64,000 nt of DNA from Brucella anthropi ATCC 49188 (GTDB taxonomy: Bacteria; Pseudomonadota; Alphaproteobacteria; Rhizobiales; Rhizobiaceae). Position 1 is the stretch's first letter. The number at the start of each line of letters is the position of its first letter. The notes below the pieces were generated by a model. The model saw only the letters and a program-made list of their open reading frames with translations. It made no database searches and was not told the DNA's origin. Position numbers and translations under genes: made by a program. This document shows positions 26,240-34,814 of the stretch, one piece after another. The stretch spans positions 646,001 to 710,000 of the forward strand of contig NC_009668.1 of assembly GCF_000017405.1 (NCBI RefSeq), read 5' to 3'.

Positions 26240-27148
26240 ATGGTGGCTGAGACCTACGCGGATGCACCGCTTAAGCCCGGTTTGCGACAACGGCTTGCAA
26301 ATCACGGCTTCGACGGCGTCACCTTTCTGATCCTGCCCGCGCTGCTCTTTGTGGTGGGTGTATTCATCTATCCGTTTCTTTACGGGCTAGTTCTGTCCTT
26401 CAATCCAATTGATGGCGGCGGTGCACTGGCCAATTACCACAAGTTCTTCTCCGATCCCTATCTTTACAAGACCATCGGCGCGACGCTTTGGCTTGCGGTT
26501 CCCGTCACCGTCATCAGTGTTCTTTTCGCGGTTCCAATTGCCATGCGCGTGCGTCTGATGCCGCGCCAGCGCCTGCTGACCACGATCCTCGTTCTGCCGG
26601 TGACGCTCGGCACGGTTCTGATTGCGGAAGGCCTTCTGAATTATCTGGGGCCGCAGGGCTGGTTCAGCCGCACGCTGATTTATATCGGCCTGATCGACAA
26701 CCCGCTGAAGCTCACCAACAATTACTGGGGCGTCTTTGCATCTCTGGTCATCACGGTTTTTCCGTTCACCTTCCTGCTGACGCTTTCCTACATAACCGGC
26801 ATCGACCCAGCGCTGGAGCGCGCCGCTGCCACGCATGGCGCCAATAGCTGGCAACGTTTCCGCTACGTCATGTTGCCCCTGCTGGTGCCAGGGCTGGTCG
26901 TGGCCGCCTGTCTCACCTTCGTGCAAGCCTTTGCCGTGTTTCCGTCCGCCGTCCTGCTGGGCGCGCCTTCGGGGCCTACGCGCGTGATCTCCATCGCCGC
27001 AGCCCAGGCAGCCTTCGAGCAATATGACGACTCCATGGCTTCATCCATCGCCATGATCATGGCGGCAGTGCAATTGCTCGTCGTCGGCGCGCTTCTCGGG
27101 GTGCGTTCGCTCTTCTATCGCGGTTCCACCGCAGGCGGAAAGGGATAG
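26240..27148 (+). CDS. ABC transporter permease 1 (PotB class)
   Basis: This permease of 302 residues has six membrane helices and the EAA loop ERAAATHGANSWQRFRYVMLP near residues 193-213. It starts 3 bases after the ATPase gene and ends 2 bases before permease 2. The two permeases form the channel of the operon's importer. Confidence 0.93.
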   Translation: MVAETYADAPLKPGLRQRLANHGFDGVTFLILPALLFVVGVFIYPFLYGLVLSFNPIDGGGALANYHKFFSDPYLYKTIGATLWLAVPVTVISVLFAVPIAMRVRLMPRQRLLTTILVLPVTLGTVLIAEGLLNYLGPQGWFSRTLIYIGLIDNPLKLTNNYWGVFASLVITVFPFTFLLTLSYITGIDPALERAAATHGANSWQRFRYVMLPLLVPGLVVAACLTFVQAFAVFPSAVLLGAPSGPTRVISIAAAQAAFEQYDDSMASSIAMIMAAVQLLVVGALLGVRSLFYRGSTAGGKG

Positions 27149-27150
27149 TC

Positions 27151-27993
27151 ATGATCCGCGATACATCCATCCTTTCCAAGCTCTGGATCACCCTTGTCTG
27201 GCTTGTGACCGGCTTCTTCGTGCTGAATGTTCTGGCGGTTATCACGGCTGTGGTGGTTTCGAGTTTCGGCACGCGCTGGCTCGGCACATGGTTGCCCGAT
27301 GCGTTTACCACACGCTGGTATGCGGCGGCCTGGGCCGAGTTCCAGCTCGATCAGGTGCTGCTGGTCACCTTTCAGGTCGTCTTTGCTGTGGTGATCCTGT
27401 CGGGCATTCTGGGCGTGACGGCGGCTTATGCCATGGCGCGCCGCGATTTTCCCGGCAAGAAGCTTGTGCTTCTGATCTTCCTGCTGCCGCTTCTGGTGCC
27501 GCCGATAACCTTCGGCATTCCGCTGGCAACCGTGCTTTACAAGTTCGGGGTGGGCGGCACGTTCTGGGGCGTCGTTCTCGCCAATCTCGTGCCGACTGTG
27601 CCCTTCGTCATTCTGGTGATGATCCCCTTCATCGAGCAGATCGACCCGAAGGTCGAGGCAGCAGCGCGCGTGTTCGGTGCGGGCACGTTCAAGCTCTTCA
27701 TCCATGTGCTTCTGCCCATGCTGATGCCGGGTGTGCTCGCGGCCATGCTTCTGGTTCTGGTGCGCACGGTGGCAATGTTCGAGCTGACCTTCCTGACCGC
27801 AGGGCCGACATCGCAGACGCTCGTTGTGGCGCTCTATTATTCGGTGTTCGCTGCCGGGGTACGCTCCGTCCAGTCGATCGACGCCATGGCGGTCATTTAC
27901 ATGGTCACCTCTCTGGTGTGGCTGCTTCTGGCGCTGCGTTTCGTCAATCCGACGCAGATCGTTGCGCGCAACCGTCAACCGTCCGCGCATTGA
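27151..27993 (+). CDS. ABC transporter permease 2 (PotC class)
   Basis: This permease of 280 residues has six membrane helices. The EAA loop is KVEAAARVFGAGTFKLFIHV, near residues 168-187. It completes the importer with the 26240 permease and the TOBE-type ATPase. The stop is 11 bases before the enolase-family gene, so transport and catabolism are on one transcript. Confidence 0.93.
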   Translation: MIRDTSILSKLWITLVWLVTGFFVLNVLAVITAVVVSSFGTRWLGTWLPDAFTTRWYAAAWAEFQLDQVLLVTFQVVFAVVILSGILGVTAAYAMARRDFPGKKLVLLIFLLPLLVPPITFGIPLATVLYKFGVGGTFWGVVLANLVPTVPFVILVMIPFIEQIDPKVEAAARVFGAGTFKLFIHVLLPMLMPGVLAAMLLVLVRTVAMFELTFLTAGPTSQTLVVALYYSVFAAGVRSVQSIDAMAVIYMVTSLVWLLLALRFVNPTQIVARNRQPSAH

Positions 27994-28004
27994 GGCACAA
28001 CAGG

Positions 28005-29204
28005 ATGAAAATCACCGCTATTGAAACGGTGCAGCTTCCGCACCTCAACAACATAGTGTGGGTGCAGGTCCATACCGACGATGGCATTGTCGGCCTTGGC
28101 GAGACATTTCGCGGCGCAAATGCAGTTGCGGCTTATATCCATAGCGATATCGCGCCGCTGCTTGTCGGCCAGAACCCGCTGGAGATCGACCGCATCTCCA
28201 AACTGCTGCTGGAGTCCTATGTCGGCTTTCGCTCGTCGGGCGTGGAAATTCGGGCAGCCTCGGCAATCGACATCGCGCTCTGGGATATATTCGGCAAGGT
28301 GACTGGCCAGCCGATCCACCAGCTGCTCGGCGGCCTGTCTCGACAATCGATCCGCACCTACAATACCTGCGCGGGCTACACCTATAACAAAAGCGGCGCG
28401 CGCCGATATATCGGTGATGCCGACGAGGCGAAGGAAGGGCCCTACGAGGACCAGCTCGCATTCCATCGCGACGCAGGGGCCTTGGCTGAGAGCCTTCTGT
28501 CGGAAGGCATCACGGCCATGAAAATCTGGCCCTTCGACCCGTTCGCTGTCGCATCCGGCGGAAATTTCATCCATGCCGGCGATCTCGACAAGGCGCTGGC
28601 ACCGTTTCGCCAGATACGCGATGCGGTCGGCGAGCGGATGGAAATCATGGTCGAGTTCCACTCCATGTGGGACTTGACGTCGGCTCTGGCCATTGCGCGC
28701 GAACTGAAAGCCTTCCGGCCATTCTGGTCGGAAGACCCGATCAAGATGATGAACCCGCAGGCGCTGGCCGTTTACGCACGCCAGTCCGGCATTCCGGTCT
28801 GTGCCAGCGAAACCATGGCGACGCGTGCGCAATTTCTCGATGTCCTACGCGCCGATGCCTCCGATTATGTCATGCTCGACATTTCATGGTGTGGCGGGCT
28901 TTCGGAAGCGAAGAAGATCGCCACCATGGCCGAGGCATTCCAGCGCCCCATTGCGCCGCATGACTGCACTGGTCCGGTGGTGTTCGCGGCCTCCGTCCAT
29001 CTGTCGCTCAACGCGCCCAACGCGATCTTTCAGGAATCTGTGCGGGCCTATTACACCTCGTGGTATCGCGATCTGGTGACGGTGATGCCGCGCATAGAGA
29101 AGGGCATGATCTATCCGTTCGAAGGAGCGGGTCTTGGATTGGAGTTGTCTGATTTCGTATTCAGTCATCCCGATGTCATTCGGAAAAAGACGGGAGCTGA
29201 ATGA
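28005..29204 (+). CDS. Mandelate racemase/muconate lactonizing family dehydratase
   Basis: This enolase-superfamily protein has 399 residues: a capping domain (1-125 plus C-terminus) and a barrel. Likely catalytic residues are K173-I-W175 on the second strand (a KxW motif without a second base), metal ligands Glu217 (VEFHS), Glu243 (WSEDP) and Glu269 (ASET), the Asp292/His319 dyad (LDISW; APHDCTGP), and Glu344 (FQES) as electrophile. This is the MR-subgroup pattern of acid-sugar dehydratases, which turn an aldonate or aldarate into a 2-keto-3-deoxy acid. The start at 28005 has CAGG upstream; the open frame from 27288 overlaps the permease out of frame and is not real. Specificity is not predictable by eye. 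Confidence 0.87.
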   Translation: MKITAIETVQLPHLNNIVWVQVHTDDGIVGLGETFRGANAVAAYIHSDIAPLLVGQNPLEIDRISKLLLESYVGFRSSGVEIRAASAIDIALWDIFGKVTGQPIHQLLGGLSRQSIRTYNTCAGYTYNKSGARRYIGDADEAKEGPYEDQLAFHRDAGALAESLLSEGITAMKIWPFDPFAVASGGNFIHAGDLDKALAPFRQIRDAVGERMEIMVEFHSMWDLTSALAIARELKAFRPFWSEDPIKMMNPQALAVYARQSGIPVCASETMATRAQFLDVLRADASDYVMLDISWCGGLSEAKKIATMAEAFQRPIAPHDCTGPVVFAASVHLSLNAPNAIFQESVRAYYTSWYRDLVTVMPRIEKGMIYPFEGAGLGLELSDFVFSHPDVIRKKTGAE

Positions 29205-30085
29205 TGGGACCGTTTCGCTGCATAGCCGATCTGCGCGGGCAACTGATGGAAAGTCCGGTCTGGGATGACCGCAGGGGAACACTTTTTGCCTGCGATATCT
29301 ATGGGCGCCGCATATATGAAATCGACATTGACGCCGATAGAGGTGTGCTTCGTGAATGGTCCTTTACAAGCGAGGTAGCAAGCTTCGGATTGACAGAAAG
29401 CGGACGTCTCGTGGTGGCGCTTTCACGTGAGGTTGTCCTGTTTGATCCTGAAACCGGCATCCGTGAACCGCTATGGGCGGGGTACGATGAGCCGGGAACA
29501 TCCCGCCTCAATGACGGCAAGGTCGGTCCTGACGGTGCGTTCTGGATCGGCAGCATGGATGGCCGTCCTGAGCGGCAAGCCATCGCGCGGCTCTACCGAG
29601 TAACATGGGACGGCGAGGCTTCTGTCAAGGCCGAGGGTTTTGAGATTTCTAATGGTCTGGCGTGGACGGCGGACGGCAGAACCATGTTCCATACGGATTC
29701 CCGCGGGCCGTGGATCGACCGTTATGACTTCGACCCGGAGACCGGTGAGATTAGTGGGCGCAAGCGCATTTGTGACCTCGATGAGCAAAGCGGCAGGCCG
29801 GATGGCGGTGCCTGCGATGCTGAGGGTGCTTATTGGAGCGCGGGTGTATCCGCTGGCATTCTGAATCGCTTCGACCGCGAGGGCAATCTGCTTGAAAAGG
29901 TTCTGGTACCGGTTCCGGCTCCAACGATGCCCTGTTTTTGCGGACCAGACCTGACACTTCTGGCCATCACCTCGCATCGCCAGTTGCCGGAAGCGACCCT
30001 GGAGGCCGCACCTCGGTCGGGTGGCGTATTTCTGGCGCAGGCTTCGGTTGCAGGAGCCCCCCTGGCCCGGATGAACGGAGTGTAA
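29201..30085 (+). CDS. SMP-30/gluconolactonase-family lactonase
   Basis: This six-bladed beta-propeller protein has 294 residues. Metal-site candidates are Glu17 (LMESPVWDD), Asn in SRLNDGKVGPDGAFWIG, Asn in ISNGLAWT and Asp in MFHTDSRG, the four ligands seen in SMP-30 and XylC lactonases. It would open an aldono-lactone to the free acid, upstream of the dehydratases. Its ATG overlaps the end of the enolase-family gene by 4 bases. No dehydrogenase that would make the lactone is encoded in the operon, so the lactone may be imported or made by an enzyme coded elsewhere. Confidence 0.87.
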   Translation: MMGPFRCIADLRGQLMESPVWDDRRGTLFACDIYGRRIYEIDIDADRGVLREWSFTSEVASFGLTESGRLVVALSREVVLFDPETGIREPLWAGYDEPGTSRLNDGKVGPDGAFWIGSMDGRPERQAIARLYRVTWDGEASVKAEGFEISNGLAWTADGRTMFHTDSRGPWIDRYDFDPETGEISGRKRICDLDEQSGRPDGGACDAEGAYWSAGVSAGILNRFDREGNLLEKVLVPVPAPTMPCFCGPDLTLLAITSHRQLPEATLEAAPRSGGVFLAQASVAGAPLARMNGV

Positions 30086-30181
30086 CGTGATCGCGCAGGC
30101 ACTCCTGAATATTTGTTTTGAATATCATCTCGAAGCCGTTTTACGCCCTTCGGGATATTTTCTGATCGGGAAGGTAGGGAA

Positions 30182-31915
30182 ATGACCAGAAAGACCTATG
30201 GAGATCTGCGTTCGGCGCGCTGGATGCTGCCCGATGATCAACGCTCGTTCGGCCATCGTTCGCGCACCATGCAGATGGGATATGATCCGGTCGACTGGGA
30301 AGGTCGTCCGATCATCGCCATCATAAACACCTGGTCCGAGGCCCAGCCTTGCCACATGCATTTCAAGGATCGGGTGGAATGGGTCAAGCGCGGCGTCCTG
30401 CAGGCCGGCGGATTCCCGATGGAGTTGCCAGCATTGTCGCTGTCGGAAAACTTCGTGAAACCGACCACCATGCTCTATCGCAATCTGCTTGCGATGGAGA
30501 CCGAGGAACTTCTGCGCTCGCATCCTGTCGATGGCGCGGTGCTTTTGGGCGGTTGTGACAAGACAACGCCGGGTCTCGTCATGGGGGCCGTCAGTATGGG
30601 ACTGCCGTTCATTTTCCTGCCCGCCGGACCAATGCTGCGCGGCAATTATGCCGGTAAATATCTGGGCTCCGGCACTGATGGCTTCAAATACTGGGACGAG
30701 CGCCGCGCAGGCACCATTTCCAAGGAGGAATGGCAGGGGATTGAAGGTGGCATCGCACGGTCCTACGGCCATTGCATGACCATGGGAACCGCATCTACCA
30801 TGACCGCGATTGCCGAAGCCATGGGGCTGACGCTTCCCGGTGCATCATCGATCCCGGCTGCGGATGCCAATCATCAGCGCATGTCCACGCAATGCGGTCG
30901 CCGCATTGTGGAAATGGTCTGGGAAGACCTGACGCCGGAAAAGATTATGACGCCTGCTGCAATAACCAATGCGGTCACTGTTGCGATGGCAACGGGATGT
31001 TCGACAAATGCCATCATTCATCTGATCGCGATGGCGCGCCGGGCAGACGTGCCACTGGAACTGGACGATCTGGATCGCATCGGACGCACGACGCCTGTGA
31101 TCGCGAATATCAGGCCTTCCGGCACGACCTATCTGATGGAAGATTTCTACTATGCGGGAGGGTTGCGAGCGCTCATGAAGCAGCTTGGCGACAAACTCGA
31201 TCCTTCGGCCGTGACCGTGACCGGCAAGCCGCTGACCGACGGTCTGGATGAGGCTCACATCTGGAACGATGACGTGATCCGCCCGCTTTCCAATCCGGTC
31301 TATCATGAAGGTTCGCTTGCGGTGCTGAAAGGCAATCTCTGCCCCGATGGCGCGGTGATAAAACCTGCTGCCTGCGACCCCCGCTTTCACCGCCATAGTG
31401 GCCCGGCGCTTGTCGCGGACAGTTACCCCGACTTGAAAAAGATCATCGACGACCCCGATTATCCCATGACGCCGGATACGGTTCTGGTGCTGCGTAATGC
31501 CGGTCCGCAGGGCGGGCCGGGAATGCCGGAATGGGGCATGATCCCCATGCCGAAAGCGCTGTTGAAACTTGGGCTGCGCGATATGGTGCGGATTTCGGAT
31601 GCGCGCATGTCGGGAACCAGTTTCGGTGCCTGTGTTCTGCATGTTGCGCCGGAATCCTTCATCGGGGGACCACTCGCCCTGCTGAAGACGGGCGACATCG
31701 TCGAACTCAACATTCCAGCCCGCAGCCTCAACATGCTGGTTTCGAACGAGGAACTGGCGGCACGGCGCGTAGCATGGCAGACGCCACCACCCAAATATGA
31801 GCGCGGCTATGGCTTTGTCTTTTCCAAGCATGTTGAACAGGCCGACAAGGGCTGCGATTTCGACTTCCTGAAAACCGATTTCGGCCGTTCTGTCGACGAA
31901 CCGGTCATCTATTGA
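30182..31915 (+). CDS. IlvD/Edd-family sugar-acid dehydratase (arabinonate dehydratase type)
   Basis: At 577 residues, this is an iron-sulfur dehydratase. Cys57 (AQPCHMHF), Cys125 (GGCDKTTP) and Cys198 (YGHCMTMG) match, with a constant offset of two, the [2Fe-2S] ligands I recall for the Rhizobium L-arabinonate dehydratase; Lys127 corresponds to its carbamylated lysine. A late DARMSGTSFG holds the catalytic serine. It dehydrates an aldonate to a 2-keto-3-deoxy acid. The operon thus holds two dehydratases from unrelated superfamilies. A 96-base gap precedes it, with GGGAAGGTAGGG as ribosome site. Confidence 0.9.
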   Translation: MTRKTYGDLRSARWMLPDDQRSFGHRSRTMQMGYDPVDWEGRPIIAIINTWSEAQPCHMHFKDRVEWVKRGVLQAGGFPMELPALSLSENFVKPTTMLYRNLLAMETEELLRSHPVDGAVLLGGCDKTTPGLVMGAVSMGLPFIFLPAGPMLRGNYAGKYLGSGTDGFKYWDERRAGTISKEEWQGIEGGIARSYGHCMTMGTASTMTAIAEAMGLTLPGASSIPAADANHQRMSTQCGRRIVEMVWEDLTPEKIMTPAAITNAVTVAMATGCSTNAIIHLIAMARRADVPLELDDLDRIGRTTPVIANIRPSGTTYLMEDFYYAGGLRALMKQLGDKLDPSAVTVTGKPLTDGLDEAHIWNDDVIRPLSNPVYHEGSLAVLKGNLCPDGAVIKPAACDPRFHRHSGPALVADSYPDLKKIIDDPDYPMTPDTVLVLRNAGPQGGPGMPEWGMIPMPKALLKLGLRDMVRISDARMSGTSFGACVLHVAPESFIGGPLALLKTGDIVELNIPARSLNMLVSNEELAARRVAWQTPPPKYERGYGFVFSKHVEQADKGCDFDFLKTDFGRSVDEPVIY

Positions 31916-31927
31916 GAGGCAGTTTCG

Positions 31928-32653
31928 ATGTCAGATTATGTGCTTTCCGAGGAAACGCGGGCCAAGCTGAAGACGGTTTCGACGGCTTCCGTTGCGACGG
32001 CGCTTTACAAGCGTGGCCTGCGCAACCAGTTCATTCAGGGCGTGTTGCCGGTGGCGCGCAAGCGCGAGAACATGGTCGGTCAGGCCTTCACGCTGCGCTA
32101 CATCCCGGCGCGTGAGGACCGGAATCCCATCACGGTTTTTCGTAATCCGGACCACAAGCAGCGCGTTGCGATAGAGACCTGTCCGCCCGGTTACGTGCTG
32201 GTGATGGATGCGCGCAAGGATGCGCGTGCGGCGACTGCGGGGTCTATCCTCGTGACAAGGCTTGCCTTGCGCGGCGCGGCGGGCATTGTTTCTGACGGCG
32301 GATTTCGCGATGTCAGCGGGATCGGCGAGCTTGATATGCCTGCTTATTGCTCAAAGCCATCTGCGCCGACCAATCTCACGTTGCATGAGGCGGTGGATAT
32401 CAATGTGCCGATAGCCTGCGGCGATGCGGCAGTGTTTCCGGGCGATGTGCTGGTTGGCGATGCTGACGGTGTCATGGTCATTCCGGCTGGTCTTGCGGAT
32501 GAAATCGCAACCGAATGTATCAGCATGGAAACTTATGAGGATTTCGTGCTGGAAGAAGTGCTGAACGGCGCTACCATTGTCGGCCTCTATCCGTGCACGA
32601 AAGAAGAGACCGAGCGCAAGTTTGAGAACTGGCGCGAACAAAATGGCCGTTAG
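31928..32653 (+). CDS. RraA-family protein, probable keto-acid aldolase/decarboxylase
   Basis: This 241-residue protein has the RraA/HMG-aldolase fold. Arg127-Asp128 in VSDGGFRDVSG is the R-D pair that binds metal and pyruvate in 4-hydroxy-4-methyl-2-oxoglutarate aldolases and is degenerate in true RraA ribonuclease inhibitors. An aldolase or decarboxylase role is therefore favoured over RNase regulation. It is the last gene of the acid-sugar operon, 12 bases after the IlvD gene. The TAG stop shares its last base with a palindromic repeat. Genome annotation pipelines often call such proteins 'ribonuclease activity regulator'. Confidence 0.83.
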   Translation: MSDYVLSEETRAKLKTVSTASVATALYKRGLRNQFIQGVLPVARKRENMVGQAFTLRYIPAREDRNPITVFRNPDHKQRVAIETCPPGYVLVMDARKDARAATAGSILVTRLALRGAAGIVSDGGFRDVSGIGELDMPAYCSKPSAPTNLTLHEAVDINVPIACGDAAVFPGDVLVGDADGVMVIPAGLADEIATECISMETYEDFVLEEVLNGATIVGLYPCTKEETERKFENWREQNGR

Positions 32654-32700
32654 CGCATCCCGAAAAGTGTGAAACGGTTTCCGGATAAGAATCGCGACAA
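32653..32700. repeat. Palindromic repeat, copy of the CGAAAAGTGTGAAACGG family
   Basis: The unit GCGCATCCCGAAAAGTGTGA and following bases forms a hairpin (CCGAAAA.../...TTTCCGG). It begins on the last base of the upstream stop codon and lies before the shared terminator. Confidence 0.75.
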
Positions 32701-32703
32701 AAC

Positions 32704-32732
32704 AAAAAAAGGAGGCTTTCGCCTCCCTTTTT
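32704..32732. terminator. Bidirectional terminator between the acid-sugar and ribose-type operons
   Basis: A run of A (32704-32710), GGAGGC (32711-32716), TTTC loop, GCCTCC (32721-32726) and a T-run follow in order. The A and T flanks make it effective on both strands. Confidence 0.88.
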
Positions 32733-32754
32733 CACGCAGCTTTGTTGCCATGTT

Positions 32755-33696
32755 TTAGTAGAGCACGTTCTTGGCTTCCGGCTGGTCGATATTGTCCTTG
32801 GTGACGACGACGGCGCCCGTATCGACAACCTTCTCGACCTTTTCCTTGTTCAGCACCTTTAACAGGGTTTCGATGCCCTTTTCGCCCATCTGGTAGGAAC
32901 CCTGAACGACGATGGCGTTGAGCGTGCCATCCTTGACGAATTCCTGAAGGTCCTGATTGCCGTCGAAGCCGATGGCAGTCAGCTTGCCGGACTTGCCTGC
33001 CTGCTTGATCGCGCGGCCCATGCCGATGGCGGTCGGTTCATTGGCACCGAAGATGCCGACGAGGTCGCCATTGGCCGCCAGAACGTCGGTGGTCTGGTTG
33101 AGCGCCGTCGCCATCTGCGATTGCGAATAGTAAGGGCCGACGACTTCCAGCTTGGAATTGGCCTTGATGTAATCCACGAAGCCACCGACGCGACCGATTT
33201 CCGAGCCAGCGCCCGCAACATAGGACATGACGGCGATCTTGCCGGTCGTGCCTGCCTTGTCGATCAAGGCCTTGGCTGCGGCTTCGCCGGCCTTGCGGTT
33301 ATCGGTGGCGAGGAACGACCGGTAGTATTTGTCGCTGCCATCGGCGAGCTGCGAGTCGATGATGACGACCGGAATTCGGGCTTCCCACGCCTTCTTCACG
33401 GCAGGCGTCAGCGCATCCGGATCGGACGGGGCAAGAAGGATTGCATCCACTTTGCGGTTCACGGCATTTTCCACCATGTTCACCTGATCGGCGATGGCCG
33501 ATTCAGCCGCCGGACCCTGGAAGGTCATGGTGTGATCCTTGGAATCCTTGATCGCAGCTTCGGCACCCTTCTGAACGTTCTGCCAGAAAGTCGAATTCAC
33601 GGTCTTCACGATAACGGCGATTTCGCCCGCCGAAGCGCTTGCCGCTCCCGCAAGTACAAAAGCCGAAGCCATCAATGCAGAAACCAGTCTACGCAT
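32755..33696 (-). CDS. Ribose-type ABC transporter substrate-binding protein
   Basis: This 313-residue periplasmic protein of the RbsB/peripla_BP_4 family has a Sec signal (MRRLVSALMASAFVLAGAAS, cleavage near ASA-GE). The repeated NMVENAVNRKVDAILLAPSD and GANEPTAIGMGRAI segments are the family's sugar-pocket regions. It is the last gene of the rbsA-rbsC-rbsB-like operon, which is unusual only in lacking a kinase or regulator. The sugar ligand is not determined. Position opposite the acid-sugar operon suggests a related sugar. Confidence 0.92.
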   Translation of the reverse strand: MRRLVSALMASAFVLAGAASASAGEIAVIVKTVNSTFWQNVQKGAEAAIKDSKDHTMTFQGPAAESAIADQVNMVENAVNRKVDAILLAPSDPDALTPAVKKAWEARIPVVIIDSQLADGSDKYYRSFLATDNRKAGEAAAKALIDKAGTTGKIAVMSYVAGAGSEIGRVGGFVDYIKANSKLEVVGPYYSQSQMATALNQTTDVLAANGDLVGIFGANEPTAIGMGRAIKQAGKSGKLTAIGFDGNQDLQEFVKDGTLNAIVVQGSYQMGEKGIETLLKVLNKEKVEKVVDTGAVVVTKDNIDQPEAKNVLY

Positions 33697-33736
33697 GTTT
33701 TCCTCCTGTTATCGAGCTCTTGGCTCTACCCTTTTC

Positions 33737-33757
33737 CGGAATGCCTGACACATTCCG
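33737..33757 (-). other. Hairpin between permease and binding-protein genes
   Basis: CGGAATG (33737-33743) and CATTCCG (33751-33757) pair perfectly with a 7-base loop. The hairpin lies between the rbsC-like stop and the rbsB-like start and may adjust relative expression. Confidence 0.5.
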
Positions 33758-33766
33758 TCTCCCCTT

Positions 33767-34804
33767 TCATCGGCGGTTGCGCATCTGGTCGATCCATACG
33801 GTGACCAGAATGACGAGGCCGATGATGATCTGCTGTGTGAAAGCGGAAATGCCATTCATGTTGAGGCCGTTCCGCAGGATTCCGATGACGAACGAGCCGA
33901 TGAACGTGCCCGAAATCGTACCCACACCGCCGATGAGCGAAGTGCCGCCGATGACCGCGCTCGCAATGGCGTCGAGCTCATAGGCGACACCTTCATTGGG
34001 CTGTGCGGTCACGAGGCGGGACATGAGAACGCAGCCCGTCAGACCCGCCAGTGTTCCCGATACGACATAGGTGAAGGCCGTTACACGGGCGACGTTGACG
34101 CCCGAAAGCCGCGCTGCTTCCGCATTCGATCCGATGGCATAGATGTGGCGGCCAAGCACGGTGCGGTTCAACACGAGTGCGGCCACGACCGCGATCACGA
34201 TCATCAGCACCACCGGGTAGGGGATGCCGGGGAAGGTGACGACCGGAAAGCCCTGTTCGTCAATGCTCTCGATGCGAAATAGCGAGCCGTTGCCCAGCAC
34301 GCCGAAGGATTCGCCAAGGCCGGAGACGGCACGCGCACCGGTGATCTGAAGCGCGACACCGCGTGCGATCAGCATCATGCCAAGTGTGGCGATGAAGGGC
34401 GGCAGTTTGAGCTTGGTGATGACGACGCCGTTGATGAGGCCGCAGAGCGAACCCGTCAATATGCCGAGCAGCATGGCGAGCGGGATCGGCAGCGAAAGAT
34501 CCTTGACCGCAAGTGCGGCCACAACACCGGCAAGCGCCAGAACCGAGCCAACCGAAAGATCGATGCCGCCGGTTATGATGACATAGGTTGCGCCGATGCC
34601 GAGAAACGCGATTGACGTCACCTGCAAGGCGATGGTCATCGCGTTGTTGACGGTCATGAAGGCACTGCTGGTGACGGAAAAGATCGCCGCCAGAATGATA
34701 AGGCTGCCGACAGCCGCAAATTTCTGGATGATATCCTTCTGACGGTCGCTGAGCCCCTTGGATTTTACCGTCTGCTGGGGCTTGTCCGTAGTGATTTCGG
34801 CCAT
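33767..34804 (-). CDS. Ribose-type ABC transporter permease
   Basis: This RbsC-family permease has 345 residues, with eight to ten membrane helices and the family signature ALAGVVAALAV...GLINGVVITKLKLPPFIATL. The motif RLSGVNVARVTAFTYVVSG near residue 240 is the cytosolic loop that meets the ATPase. ATG 34804 has GAGGA 8 bases upstream (in the end of the ATPase gene) and is preferred over an upstream start inside that gene. Confidence 0.93.
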   Translation of the reverse strand: MAEITTDKPQQTVKSKGLSDRQKDIIQKFAAVGSLIILAAIFSVTSSAFMTVNNAMTIALQVTSIAFLGIGATYVIITGGIDLSVGSVLALAGVVAALAVKDLSLPIPLAMLLGILTGSLCGLINGVVITKLKLPPFIATLGMMLIARGVALQITGARAVSGLGESFGVLGNGSLFRIESIDEQGFPVVTFPGIPYPVVLMIVIAVVAALVLNRTVLGRHIYAIGSNAEAARLSGVNVARVTAFTYVVSGTLAGLTGCVLMSRLVTAQPNEGVAYELDAIASAVIGGTSLIGGVGTISGTFIGSFVIGILRNGLNMNGISAFTQQIIIGLVILVTVWIDQMRNRR

Positions 34805-34814
34805 TACTGCGTCC

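Noticed and set aside
27288..28004. Long open frame leading into the enolase-family gene
   Set aside because: It overlaps permease 2 in another frame and has no domain before residue 240; the ATG at 28005 starts the normal family N-terminus.
31928..32653. RNase E inhibitor RraA
   Set aside because: The R-D metal/pyruvate pair is intact and the operon is catabolic, so an aldolase-type role is more likely.
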